This document shows, piece by piece, positions 1 to 12,400 of a stretch of DNA of 64,000 nt. The position numbers and the translations under genes are program-made. A model generated the notes under the pieces. That model ran no database searches. It was not told the DNA's origin and was given only the letters and a program-made list of their open reading frames with translations. The DNA lies in assembly GCA_963971285.1 (NCBI GenBank), contig OZ020252.1:11445662-11509661 (forward strand), in the 5' to 3' direction. The stretch's first letter is position 1. Each line of letters opens with the position of its first letter. The DNA comes from Astropecten irregularis (Eukaryota; Echinodermata; Asteroidea; Paxillosida; Astropectinidae).

Positions 1-362
1 CCAAACGCCCTTTTTTTTACAATAATAATTCTGGACAGCCTGAACACTAAATGCCCATGCAAAAATGTAACTTACACGAGCACTGGTGATATCCATTTCT
101 CCTTTGTTCAAAAGGTTTTTTTTTCAATAATTATGAGGTGTCAGTGGTCAGTGCAGTGCTTTTAGTTGATATACTGTATAGGCCTATTGGGATAGAATTC
201 ATTGCTTACAAACGTCTAATTCCTGTGTTTGTAGGTTTGTGCTTTATATATAGAATAACCTCTTGATTCAAATATACATTGAAGGGAATCTGTTTTTGTA
301 GGTTGTCAATCAGGATTTATCATTTTAATTATTTCTGGTTGCTAGCAATGGCATTTGTACAG

Positions 363-444
363 GAAATGAGCCCTGGGAGATTGTGCAGTCTGTGTGCCCT
401 ATGCCTGCGTACAAACATCTACATATCAGCTGTTATTGTAAAAG
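363..444 (+). CDS. Tubulin-like exon 1 in window
   Basis: Acceptor CAG at 360-362 and donor AAAG|GTACAA at 445. It enters with two bases of a split codon and leaves with two bases (AG), which the next exon completes. The translation NEPWEIVQSVCPMPAYKHLH resembles the NPLGDLMEHLVPHPEFKML stretch of delta-tubulin. The exon is short and the similarity moderate, but the phase fits the next exon exactly. Confidence 0.7.
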
Positions 445-3400
445 GTACAATATTTCATACATTCCTTGCAATTACAATGGTCCAAATGATTTTGAACATT
501 TCAATGTATACAGTATTTTTTGCTGTACTGACCTGCATGTGCAGTCTGTATTATAGTCAAGACCAATTGTAACGTGAGAAAAAGACTGCCAGGGGGGACC
601 AGATAGTGCCAAAACCAAGACCAAGTCCCGGTTTGCAAGTACATGTAATAATGGGTATTATTTATAAAGGTCCAATTCCATCAAGTGAAATGCTCTTTGT
701 ACACACAGCTGAAATACAAAAAGGAACAATGAATACATACATGTTTTTACAAATACAAACTATGACAATGCAGATTTCTCAAAGCAGGAGGAGAACAAAT
801 ATGTACGTATTGAGGCTTTTCTTAAACAGATCAACACTAATCATTTGACAAATCTCTAATGGTAATTATCATTCCATAAAGCAGGCCCTGCATGGGAGAA
901 GATCCTATCCCCAATAACTTGTTACATTTAGGTACATTGAGTAATCCAGTATTGAATGACCTGATTGATCTTGAAGGATTGTACTGATGTATTAACAATC
1001 TATTGTATTCAGGAGCACAACCATGAAAACAATTTAAAGTAAGCAATAATAGTTTGATTGATATTTATCATCTTTCAAAAAAATGAAGATTTTAAAGTTA
1101 ATGTTTTTTGTATCTAGGTTATGGAATATGACACAATTACTTACAGTGTGTTGAGGTTTATTTTGCTTTTTTAGTCTTTACATGTTTTTCATGACCTGCT
1201 CAAGCCATGGTGTTTTTATTGCTACTATACCCATTAGGCCTTATGATATTTTAAAACCATACTAGAGTCGTTCTGTTTTTAAAATGTATTTCACCATTCA
1301 AGTGAAGAACTGTTCCAATTTTACATAGATTTGAGAAAACATGACTTTCCAAAAATCAAGAAACGCCTGTCTTATATGTATGAGGATACGAAGAAGTGCG
1401 AAACTCTTTTGGCCTGTTTGTTTCAGTAACGTGATCAGTGATCTGGTGCACAAAAACTGCTTTTGCTTATTTAGCATTGGACGTGGATCTGTAAGATCAA
1501 ATATGGCGACCAAGATCTGCGATGAAACAAACAAGTCATACAGGCAGATGCTGCTGAAACCAGGCCTGCCATATGATGCCCTCATTGCCATGTTAGATAC
1601 AGTGTATGGACAGTTACTGTACATTCATTAATTAGTGTTGAATATACACATATGTATATGTACATGTATGGACATGTATATTATAATGCAGGAGACTGAC
1701 TGGTCCGAGTGTATGGCACATTGTGCTGTACCTTTAATACCACGAGCTGTGGATTTCTGACCCTCATGTGCAACATAGATTTGTCGTTCACCAAGAAAGT
1801 TAGAGATGAGATCAAGCAATTGGCCTGAAATCCCATACGACTTAAGATTATGGATGACTCCTTGGTGCCAAACCCTGTCGAAAGCCTTCAAAATATTAAT
1901 GACAACAAGCCTCACCTTACCGTGCTTATCCAAAGCCCTATTCAGGTGCTCTGTAATCAGGGAAAGGACATCCCCAGTGGATCGAGAGTAGCGGAAACCA
2001 TACTGGACGTCAGCAGCTCATTGTCCTCCAGATAAGTCATGACTTGATGATTGATCAGGCATTCAAACACCTTGCTCATAATGGGGAGAAGGCTAATTAA
2101 GTCTATAGTTGGAGGAATCAGACCTTTCCACAGAGCCTTTAAACTCCGAGACAATAGAAGCCAGCTTCCAGTTAGAAGGAAATACTGATTGCGACAGACA
2201 GAAGTTGTATAGCTTGGATAGAATGGATGAGAGTTCTAGTGAACACATCTTCAAGAACAACTGCTGGAATGCAATCTGGACCAGAAGCTTTTGATGTGTC
2301 TAGGTGTTGAATGACCTTGGCTACCCTTTTCGGTGTGATGGTGACGCAATTCAACGCGCACATGCTCACAATTGCGCAAGCATGGTTTGCGCATGTGCTG
2401 TTGACTCAAGACCGACTCTCCAAAAGTCTCCCATTGCTATTACAGCGTAGAGCCACACTAATAATAATAATAATAATACAGCATTTATAAGGCGCCTTTA
2501 TCTGGGGACCATTCAAAGGCGCCAGTCTAGTGAAACAGCCTTTAGCAATATATAGCAATTTCATTCTCTCTTGTGCTATGGCTGTATCTGGCCAACTCGA
2601 TGATGCCCTAGCATTTGCTGCACTAAAAATGGGTATTGCTCAGTTTAAAATTTAACAGTCAATTTGCTATATACATCAATTCGTTCAAGGTCAAGATCAT
2701 TTTGTGAATCCTCCGACTGGTGCTTTTGACTTATATTCTGCTATTGTTTGCTAAGCATTTTTGACTGGCAACCTGATTTTATGTTGGATTTTTGTCCTAT
2801 TATATGCAGATCTGTGTACTTAACAGCTTAACTGCTTAGCTTACCGCACCAGTATGGCCCTGTGAAATTGACCTCAGCGCATGTGCTGTATTGTACATGT
2901 ACATTGTCCATTATGTATCCACCACCATCGTGTGACCAGACTGTATGGAAAACAATCTGCACTATTGCACTTATTATTTAATAATAATATTATTATATAA
3001 AGGTGCTCAGCTTTGACCAGTTTGTCAGTACAACAACCAGTCATGTGTAACCAGGTCGTATCTTCGTCCTATACTCTTACCCGACACCAGTTCCTTTTCC
3101 CCTCTCTACTCTCTCATTTTAGTCTCCATGCTTGACTAACCAACAAACTTAAAGATACGTCAGGGAACATGATATAATAAAAGCAGTGTCTGCATCCTGG
3201 TCTTACTTCCAAGGAGTTTCAGTAACTGACATAACAAGGCAGTGTGCTTGAAGTGCTCCCCACTTTCACCTCTTGCTACCTGAGGGATGTCTTGTAGAGC
3301 AGCTACGCTCATAGCTGGACGATCCTGACCCCAGTTTACTGGAGGCCAGGAGACCCTTAGACCAGCTGACTGGTGGGTGAGACCTTCACAAAAGTCCCAC

Positions 3401-6400
3401 CCATGGCAAGCCACGTACACCTTACCTCTCTAATTATAGCATAGCTCATACACACCTAATACACCTCGTAGCCAACGCGCTACCGAAGATTAGTGCCACA
3501 GCGTAGGCTGAATTCAGTAGACTATATATCTCTCACCTTAAGTGGGTTGGGTCTACTAGTTACATACCTCCCCCACACTGTTGACGCCCCCGCTTATCCT
3601 CACAAGCACAAGCACTCATGAGTATACAGTGCTCATCCAATTCGGTGAAGGACAAGCCTAATTTGCATATTATCTATCTCCCAACCAAAATCATTTATAT
3701 TGGAATGCATTATGGGGGTCAGGGTGCACCACAGTTGATCAAGACTTTTCAGCAAATAGCAAACAGGTGCAGGGGAATTTGCATATTGTAGTAACTGTCA
3801 GGTGTAGGTAGGCCTATGAGCTAGTTGACCCAACCCACGACAGGTGCCGGTGGGGAGAATCTCTAATAACATTTGTTGTTTGTTAAACAAACAAACAGTG
3901 GCTGTTCTTGATGTCATCACCATCTAGTTTGATGTGACTCCATCTCACGAGATTGTCATGTACAGTTGGTCAGAATTGTTCTTGAATCAGGCAATATGAT
4001 TTTTGAGCAATGTGAATTGCCATTTTAGATTTTGGCCGCATGCCATAGCAGAAATCAACCACATACCAGGATCGCAAATATTGGTCCTAAAAAACCAAAA
4101 CATTATTATCATAGGTATAGTGTGATGACAGCTCATATGCTTCTCCCTTGGCCAGTATTGTAGTCTAATACTAAACTTGAGTACCAGGGTTTCCAAGTAC
4201 CGGTACACACAATGCCGAGTCTGAGCTAAGTCCAAGTATACTTTTAACTAAACGAGTTCTGGGCCAAAGAACCAGAACGGTCAGAGTACGGGACAAGTAG
4301 TACCAAGACATTGGATACATCCCGAGTACATATTTAAACTATAGCGCATTATGGAAATTAGCACCGTTACTTACATGTGATGTAAAGTAATTACCCAGTG
4401 TAAGAGAAAAGGTGACCCAAAATTATACCCATTCACAAATAGCCGGTACTGGACTTAGAGTTGATAATGATAATGCAATACATTCATCATTTGATATACT
4501 GGTATGCTGTGAAATTTGTTGTCACAGTTTAGTACAGTGGAATGCCACTATAACAAACACTGCTATACCGAACATTTGGCTATAATAATTAATATCATCC
4601 TTGGCTCCCAATTTGTGTGTACAAATACCCAATAGGGTTCTTTAAATCACTAACAACCACTATAACAGACAACATCTGTGCATCCCATCATGCTTGTTAT
4701 AGCGGCTTTCCACTGTATCGAAAAATTATTATAAAAAACCAAAAATTTTCTTTTGAGTATTGCACAACTGGGATTGAGTACACCAAGTTTGTGTACAAAA
4801 TTACGAGTACTTGCTTCTTCTTCTTTTAAAATACTTATGATCAAGTACAGGCCAAGTACTTATTGGTACTTGTGATGCTTGGTACTTGTGATTCGTTCTA
4901 GTATGAATACTCTAATAGGTGCTGGAACTGAATGTATTTGTTTTCAGAAATTTGGCATGTAAAGATATCTAATTGCAGTCCAGGGAATATTACCTGGGTA
5001 GTTGCACCACTAGGAACAGAACTTGTGTTTTTCTCAGTTTTGTTTTCAGTCATTGGGTTTTCAAATGTATGCATTCAGGGGCCGATTTCATAAAACGTAC
5101 GACGCGTCGCAGAGTTAAGACGCATCCTTACTCTATGGATTCATCACATCTATGTGACGCGTTGCAACCACGACGCGTTGCAAATCGAGTTGCGACGCGT
5201 CGCGGAGCTTTATGAAATCGGCCCCTGGAATTGTTCACATGTAATTATTTGAAGTTTGCTTGTGATTTGTGATGCTTATCACAATATTGTTGTTGGTGTT
5301 TGGTGGGTTGGGTTTCTTTGACAAATGTACTAAACAAAATAGATATATGCATTTATTACTCTTCCTGCAGGCAGTCCTCATGGGAAAGTATCGCAGGTGG
5401 TTTAGTCAGCACACTGGATCGTTATGATAAACATGGTAATCCTGTATCCTTTTACTTTAAAACATTAAAGAATGATTGATACAATTATTGAATGTCACAT
5501 TTCACTATGTTATTTCAATATGTGTCCTGTGTTGTGTTTGGTGTTTAAGTTGGATGTTCTGCCTTGTTTTTAAAATGTTTCCTTAACATGTTTGATTCAA
5601 AGTTTGTATCATTGGCAAACTTAGCTGTGATCAGAGGTGATTCTTGCCGATCATTCCTCAACTCAGTCAAGGTTGTTGAAAACAAATTGAAGCTTGGCTA
5701 CAACTGTGTTGCATGGAATCCATTCCCAGTTGACTTCTGGATGGGTAGGTTTTCCTTTTTGATTCCACTCACCAGTAATGGCTTGTTCATGCATAGGGCG
5801 GAAAAGCCTTTGTTTCTGTTATGGTTTTTATTGGGCTATTCTGCATTGTTGCGGACAGCTTTTCTGTTTGTTCAGATTTTGTACTTTCTTTTTCTTCTTC
5901 TTCTTCTTGGCTTTTCCCATAGAGCTATATTAAAATTACTAGAGCGCTAGCTCCGTGTAGAAAGTGATGCCTGCTGGGCGCATCCATGTTTGTGCACAAA
6001 CCTATGGAAAGCCCACAATTTGTACGTTTTTTGTACGTTCATTTGCATACCGCGTTGTGTTCTATACAGGTGCGTCATCGAAGCCAAATACGCCCGAAAT
6101 CCGACGCATTCTCGGTAAAGGCGTGTTTCATTTAGGGCCGTGCGCGCACACGCTCTGCACTTTAGTCACGCAATGATTGCAAGCGTCATCAAGACGCGCT
6201 TGGTACTGTTCGCGCATACTTGAACGTTTCATAAGAGTACACTCTTCGAAAGGCATTCCAGTCAAAGTGTTCTTGTTCCACAGACACGCACATAAATTCA
6301 AAATTACTGCGCCCAGACGGCTTCAAAACGTCTACTCACTGAGAACGCAGAGCTAGCGCTCTAGTATTTTTAATATAGCTCTATGGCTTTTCCGCATATC

Positions 6401-9400
6401 GGTAGTTGTATTTTAATCTATAAATACACTGATTTATATATTTGAATGGTGAAATAAAAACCTAAACAATTTGGGCTGAATTATTCATGAAAGGTATTTT
6501 TTGTGCATTTTACTAATTGCTGTTTAAATCCTAAATAGTGTCTAAACACAGTTTGCACAGTCTAAACACTAGTTTGTCTATGAATTCTCCCTCTGTGACT
6601 GTGTTTAGGAAATGACTTACCGGTAAATCATATTTGTTCCCATAACCCCTGTCCTTGTCTTGTTGTTTGTCTATACACTCTGTACAGCGCTTTGATCTAC
6701 TGTAAAGGCGCTTTATAAATACCAGTTATTAGGTGTTCGGGTTCAAGCCGAACACCTATTGTTATTGTTCGAGGTTTTTTCTTCTTTTCTTTTTCTTTTT
6801 TTGCCTTCTTCCCAAACTTGTCATCATCAGGACTTCTTGGTGATGATGTAAAGTTGTATTTAGAAGATTGACGTCATGATGACGTCATCAGGTATCAAAT
6901 TACACACGTTTAAAAACTTTGGTTTGGCCTTTTAGAAAATATATACGATGACGTCATGTGGTCTATATAGCGCTCTCTACAGTTGATTAAAGATATACAG
7001 TGATTACGTAATCTGAAAGTAAACAATGAATTTCCACCAAATTTTAATAGTAGGTGTGAAGCACTAATGCACCTTGACATGTTCTTATGTTCCAACATAC
7101 GTTCACATGACAGTTCCACTACGAAATGAGACCCCGAACACCTAGTGGTTGTTACCACAACCATAATGTCTAGTTATTATTATTATTATTAAGCTGTGTC
7201 TAAGCGGTGATAATACAATAGCAGCAATCATAATGACCCAGTTTCCTTTGTTACGGTCGTCTGCGCCGTTGCGTAACCTTTCCCTGGACAAGATTCTGGG
7301 TGGCAAAAGCCCATGCGTGTCCATTTTGTACTGTATACAAATCTATTTCCTTCCTCCAAGATACAACATGTAGATTAAACAAGTTGAATAAAAAGCAATA
7401 ATAGGAGTAGAACATTTCACATTTGATCAGTGACTGGGTCTCATTCAGCTCATCAAAAGACAAAAAGGCCGTTGTTGAAGACAAGAAAAGTGAAACGGAC
7501 ACTAACCGAAAGATACAATCATCCTGGAAAGAAATAAAATCAAGTAACACTAAAGGCACTTTCCCCGAACGCCGAGAAAGTTCCACGAATTAAAGGAAGT
7601 GAAGGAATTGTGGCGAGGAATGAAAATTAAGGCCATAGCCAAATACAAGGCTAAACAGGACTAAAGAAAACACTCAGTGCAAGTTCGAGTATTCTTATCG
7701 CGTTCATGACCAAACTGACAATACAAAAGCATCAAATATAGGTAAAACGGGGCTTAAACAATCCCCTTGAACGTCTAAAGCTTTTCTTTTGTTCACTAGA
7801 CACTGGTGATTATAAACAGCGTCTGCTGTTTGACATGTGTAAAAGAAAAACACCTTGAATTCTGCCCTTTTTTGTTCATCATTATGTGTGTTTATTTGAC
7901 CTCCCAAAAATGACCATGGCATCTGCAGAAGTTAAGCAGGGGGTCGTGGGTTCGAACCCCACCTGAGCCAGTGCATGACAGTTACATTGGCACAGACTGG
8001 CCCATTGTTCATTTTCTGTCTTAGTCAATTATCTTTGTTCGTTTGGCAGTCAGAAGCCATGAAACCACACAAATACCGCCATATCCCTAGAATCATCTAA
8101 TAGATACTTGCAATGCTGTAACCTGAGAACAGTACATGTGGATCACTCAAAGAGGATACAGCTTTTTAATTAATATTATCATCAAATAACCACAAGGGAA
8201 ACTGACTGAATTTTAAGTAATTGAGAGCTGAACAAGGAAACATTTACTGAAGGGGGTTTCGAACCAGCCGGCCACCTCCCCTTGAGCCCCTCCCCCCCCA
8301 AAAAAAATTGTGTCTAGCCACCCCCCCCCCCTTTGTTTGGACCAAGGCTGTTTAAAAGTGACCAAAGTGCCGTCCACAAAATCTGTGTACAAAGTCTATA
8401 GAATTTGAGGAGAAGAAGAAGAAAAAGAAGAAACTAGATATTATGTCTGTTGAAAACATAACATAAGGCTTTTCCGAATATAAAGAGATATTTGGTTTAG
8501 ATCTTTAATTTTTTTAAAATCTGGCCTTATTTCTATGTATAAATATATATAAACATATTTCTATGTGTGAAGTTTGTTTCTTTATAAACATTGTCACAAG
8601 ATGCATGGTGATGATGTCATGATGACGTCAATGTTCGCTGCATATCAACGCTGTAGGGACTTTGTCTGGACCAAGTATGGTTAAGATTGACTGTTTAAAA
8701 GTGAACTGTAGAAAACTCCTGTGTTGAGGCTATCATGTGTTTCCACTGAGACAATGTAATGAAGCACATTCTAATCACCTTGCAGTGACTGCCATCTTGT
8801 ACTACCGTAATCAGAGTCTCTTTACATCAGCACTGAAGCAAGCAAGCAATTAGTTAATGATAGCTGAATTGCTTTAGTACACAAACTGATTAAAAGTGCT
8901 GATAAAAAAGAAACCTGCCTATTATACCATGGAGGTATACACAATGTCAGCACACAATTGCACAATTTGATCAAGCCATCCAGAAATAGGATGATTTTCT
9001 AAAAAAAAAAAAAAACTCTATGAGAGTTTTCCAATGTGTTATTGATGCATTTAAGAATGTCTATGTGAAGTTTCATATTTTTACAAACTAGAGAATGTTT
9101 TCATTTTCCGTTTTACTAGGTCTTTAAGACATTTCCTGAGAATAGAGACAGACGGAGCATTCCACAGTTTGATATTTTGTGTTTTTGTTGTTTCTTCCTT
9201 GCAGGTGAAAAAAATTTGATTGGTTCAGTTGATGAAAGTTCTCTCACTGTGTGTGCAAACACAAACCGAGTTTCTGACTTCGCTGAAAATATACTTGAAA
9301 AAGCCAAAATGATGTATAACTCCAGAGCATATCTACACTGGTACAAGAGATGGAGATATGATGAGGTACAAACATTCATTTTGTTTCTCTTGCTGTATTT

Positions 9401-12400
9401 TAAAGTGTTTTTACACTGAAACAATGAATGGAGCCTTTTAGATATACTAAAATACTACGCCCAGCAACTGGGACGCTATACTTTTTTTATTTTTGGGACT
9501 CGATGGCCGTACTAGTGACCCAGAGAATTCTATATCATTCAAGATTTTGTACACAGAAAAATTGTACACCAGGGACATCAAAGACACCTCAGATTGGCCT
9601 GAAAATTGTCCCTTCACTTCTCAAGATGTCAGGGATGAAATGCAGAGCATTTATTTGTACACCTGACCATTCCTTGTGATGAAAATCTATGTTTTATGAC
9701 CAAAACCCAGACGAACACATTGCTCCTTCAGCCATTTTTTGAGGTTTTCAACCACTCTCAGTGCATACTTAAGTGCAGACTCATCAGACGGTCTGTAGAT
9801 CATTTTGCCAATCCTCCACCTCTGATGCATACATATTGTGACACCGCGCCCCTTTGGGGGCAGAAGAGAACCCGACGACGACGAGAGAGGGCGCCCTCCT
9901 CCGCAAGGCACGGTGCGGACGGCACTGACTGAGCGGCTAGGAACGCATCCGTTGGGATGGAAGTATACCATCGAAGTGCTGCTGTGTACAGTCCTACTGA
10001 GTCGATTATGTCACCGACCTGACTATGGTAACCTAGCTTTCAACTGAAGATGTCCTGCAACGAGTCGATGGATTCGGAAAGGGGGGTCTTCCCTCAAAGG
10101 CAAAGAAGACGAGCTGAAACAACACTGTGAACGGGACTAGCGACAACTGATGAAGCATTGACACACAAGCTTCCCACAAAGGGAACCAAGGCGTATTGAC
10201 ACAGCAGTGAAAACAGGACTAAATAAGACCACAGGAGACCAGATGTAATGTGAACAACTGAATGAGCAATTGGTTTACTGACTGAACTCAAACCACGGAG
10301 TCAAGTCAAATGTACACATGAACCCGCCACAAGTCAAAGCCAAGCCACAACCAGCACAGGGTAGTCGCCCCCACTCAACTAATGCTGTGTGGAACCAGCA
10401 ACTTGCCCCAGCTACTTCATACCACGCACCACAGGTCGTAGCCCTAACCCGTAACTAGCTCAAGTAGCGCATGCGCGCCAAGACGTAAATGAAGAGTAAC
10501 AACTACAGCAGTTAGTACTAGTATAGCACTACCCAAACCCACCAAGTCTCAGGTCTGCACAGGCCGTACGTAGGAGACAATGTTAGGGGTACAGCTGCTG
10601 CTCCACGCAACTAATGCTGCAAGAGTTACAACTAGCCCCTATTTCGACCGACCGCACGCCACAAGGCCCCTCAGAGGGTCCTAGAAGTGTTCCTTCGTTT
10701 TGAACGTGAGTAGTACCGTAGTACCGTAAAGACCTTGCCATTGCCCAATGAGAAGCTCTACACAACAAGCTCCGCCCAATTCCGACGGGCGCATTCATTG
10801 AACATCATACATATTCATGTTATACAAATAGCTCTTTATGAAAGGCAGAAAACCCTGTAATATATACCTGTGTAGTAAATACATGTACACAAAGTTTTAC
10901 TCATGCGCAGAGCTGCAGCAATGTGCACCTGTAGCTGTATTACCGTATTGTAAATCTTCACTGTAGGCCAACTGTATTAAATGGTCCCCATTCAGCGCAT
11001 TGCGGTACGAATAATGAAAAAGGAACTCCACTTGTGAATAGGCATTGAGCGCGTAAAAGAATGTCATTTGAATGAGGGTTGTGTGCCGTGTCTCTGTCGC
11101 GACCCTCATTTTATATAAAGGTATTAATATACATGTATATAGGTTTTCCCGGACAATTTCAGCAAAAAAGCATTCATTTTAACACGGGGTTCAATCAAAT
11201 TCGTTTTAAATTGATTGCTCGTCCACATGGGCATTCGAGATTAAGACAAAGTCGTTCAATTTGGTTATTGAAGCATTCTTTCCATGAATCCGGTCATTCA
11301 AATTCAGAACGTCCTTTCGTGCATTCAAATTCGTCAGAGGCCTTAAACGGCGACCTGACAAGCATTCAACTTCGTGAATAAGCAATCACTTTCCAAACAT
11401 GTACGTTCAAATTAAAACCTATACATGGCAAGATGCCTTGCACGTCAGGAAATTGAGAGCTAAGCAAAACAAAATACTGGAGAGGAAGTAAACACGTACA
11501 AACGAAATATGTACAAAGGGCTACAAACATAATTAGACATTTAAGATTTTCGTTGTAAAATACACAATTAGGGCCTACCCCTTATGTTTTGCCCATTTAA
11601 AAAAGGTTTTAACACGCCTTTGTGAAAACACGAAACTCTGCCTAAACTTTAAAAAAATTACTGTCTAGGAGTGAGGTATGGGCATTAAGTACAATGATGA
11701 GGTTGACTGAAAGAATGTACATGCATCATGAAGGCCAACTTTGTTTCACCAGAAATGAATAACAGATTACTTGATTTATCCACGTTACATCCAGAGGCGT
11801 TTCTACGGGAGAGGGATAGGGGGAGCTTGACATAACAGAAGCGAGTGCTAGAATAAGTCTAGCCTCCCAAAATAAGTGGCTCCTCTTATAAGTGGCTCCC
11901 CTAATAAGGCCCCCCCCCCCCCCCCCCCCCCCGCCCCCCAAAAAAATAAAAAATATATATATACATAATTTGCTCTTGTAGCCCCAAAAATATTGGCTCT
12001 AGAACTGCGCCTGGTGATATCTAAATCGAACATTTAAAGTGCTAAATAGAGTGTCTGAAAACGAAAAAGAAAAGCATGCGCAGACAAAATAGCCTTCTTG
12101 CGTTCCTGGCTTTTAATTTGATTGCTCCAATCGTCAAAAAACAGAAAAGATCCTATTTATGAATGGTGGAAGTGTGGTCTTGAATGCCTATAAACGAAAT
12201 AGAACGCACCAACGCGAACCTGAATGATAAGAAACAAATCCTGAATGCACGAACATGAAATAGAATGTAATAATGAGGAAAAAGAAAGCTGAGTTTGCAC
12301 AGAGTTGAAAAATCTGTCCGAATGTGAATGCGTTTTCACGAAAATGAACGTTCTTTTGCTGAATTTGGCCGGGAAAACCTATAATATACAAAACAGTTTG

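Noticed and set aside
279..572. 97-codon ORF at the left end as a gene
   Set aside because: It overlaps the tubulin exon in another frame; the tubulin frame has the family match and matching splice phases.
5371..5435. Exon end at CATG|GTAATC
   Set aside because: A better-looking donor, but it breaks phase with the next recognised tubulin exon; kept only as an alternative if an extra exon exists.
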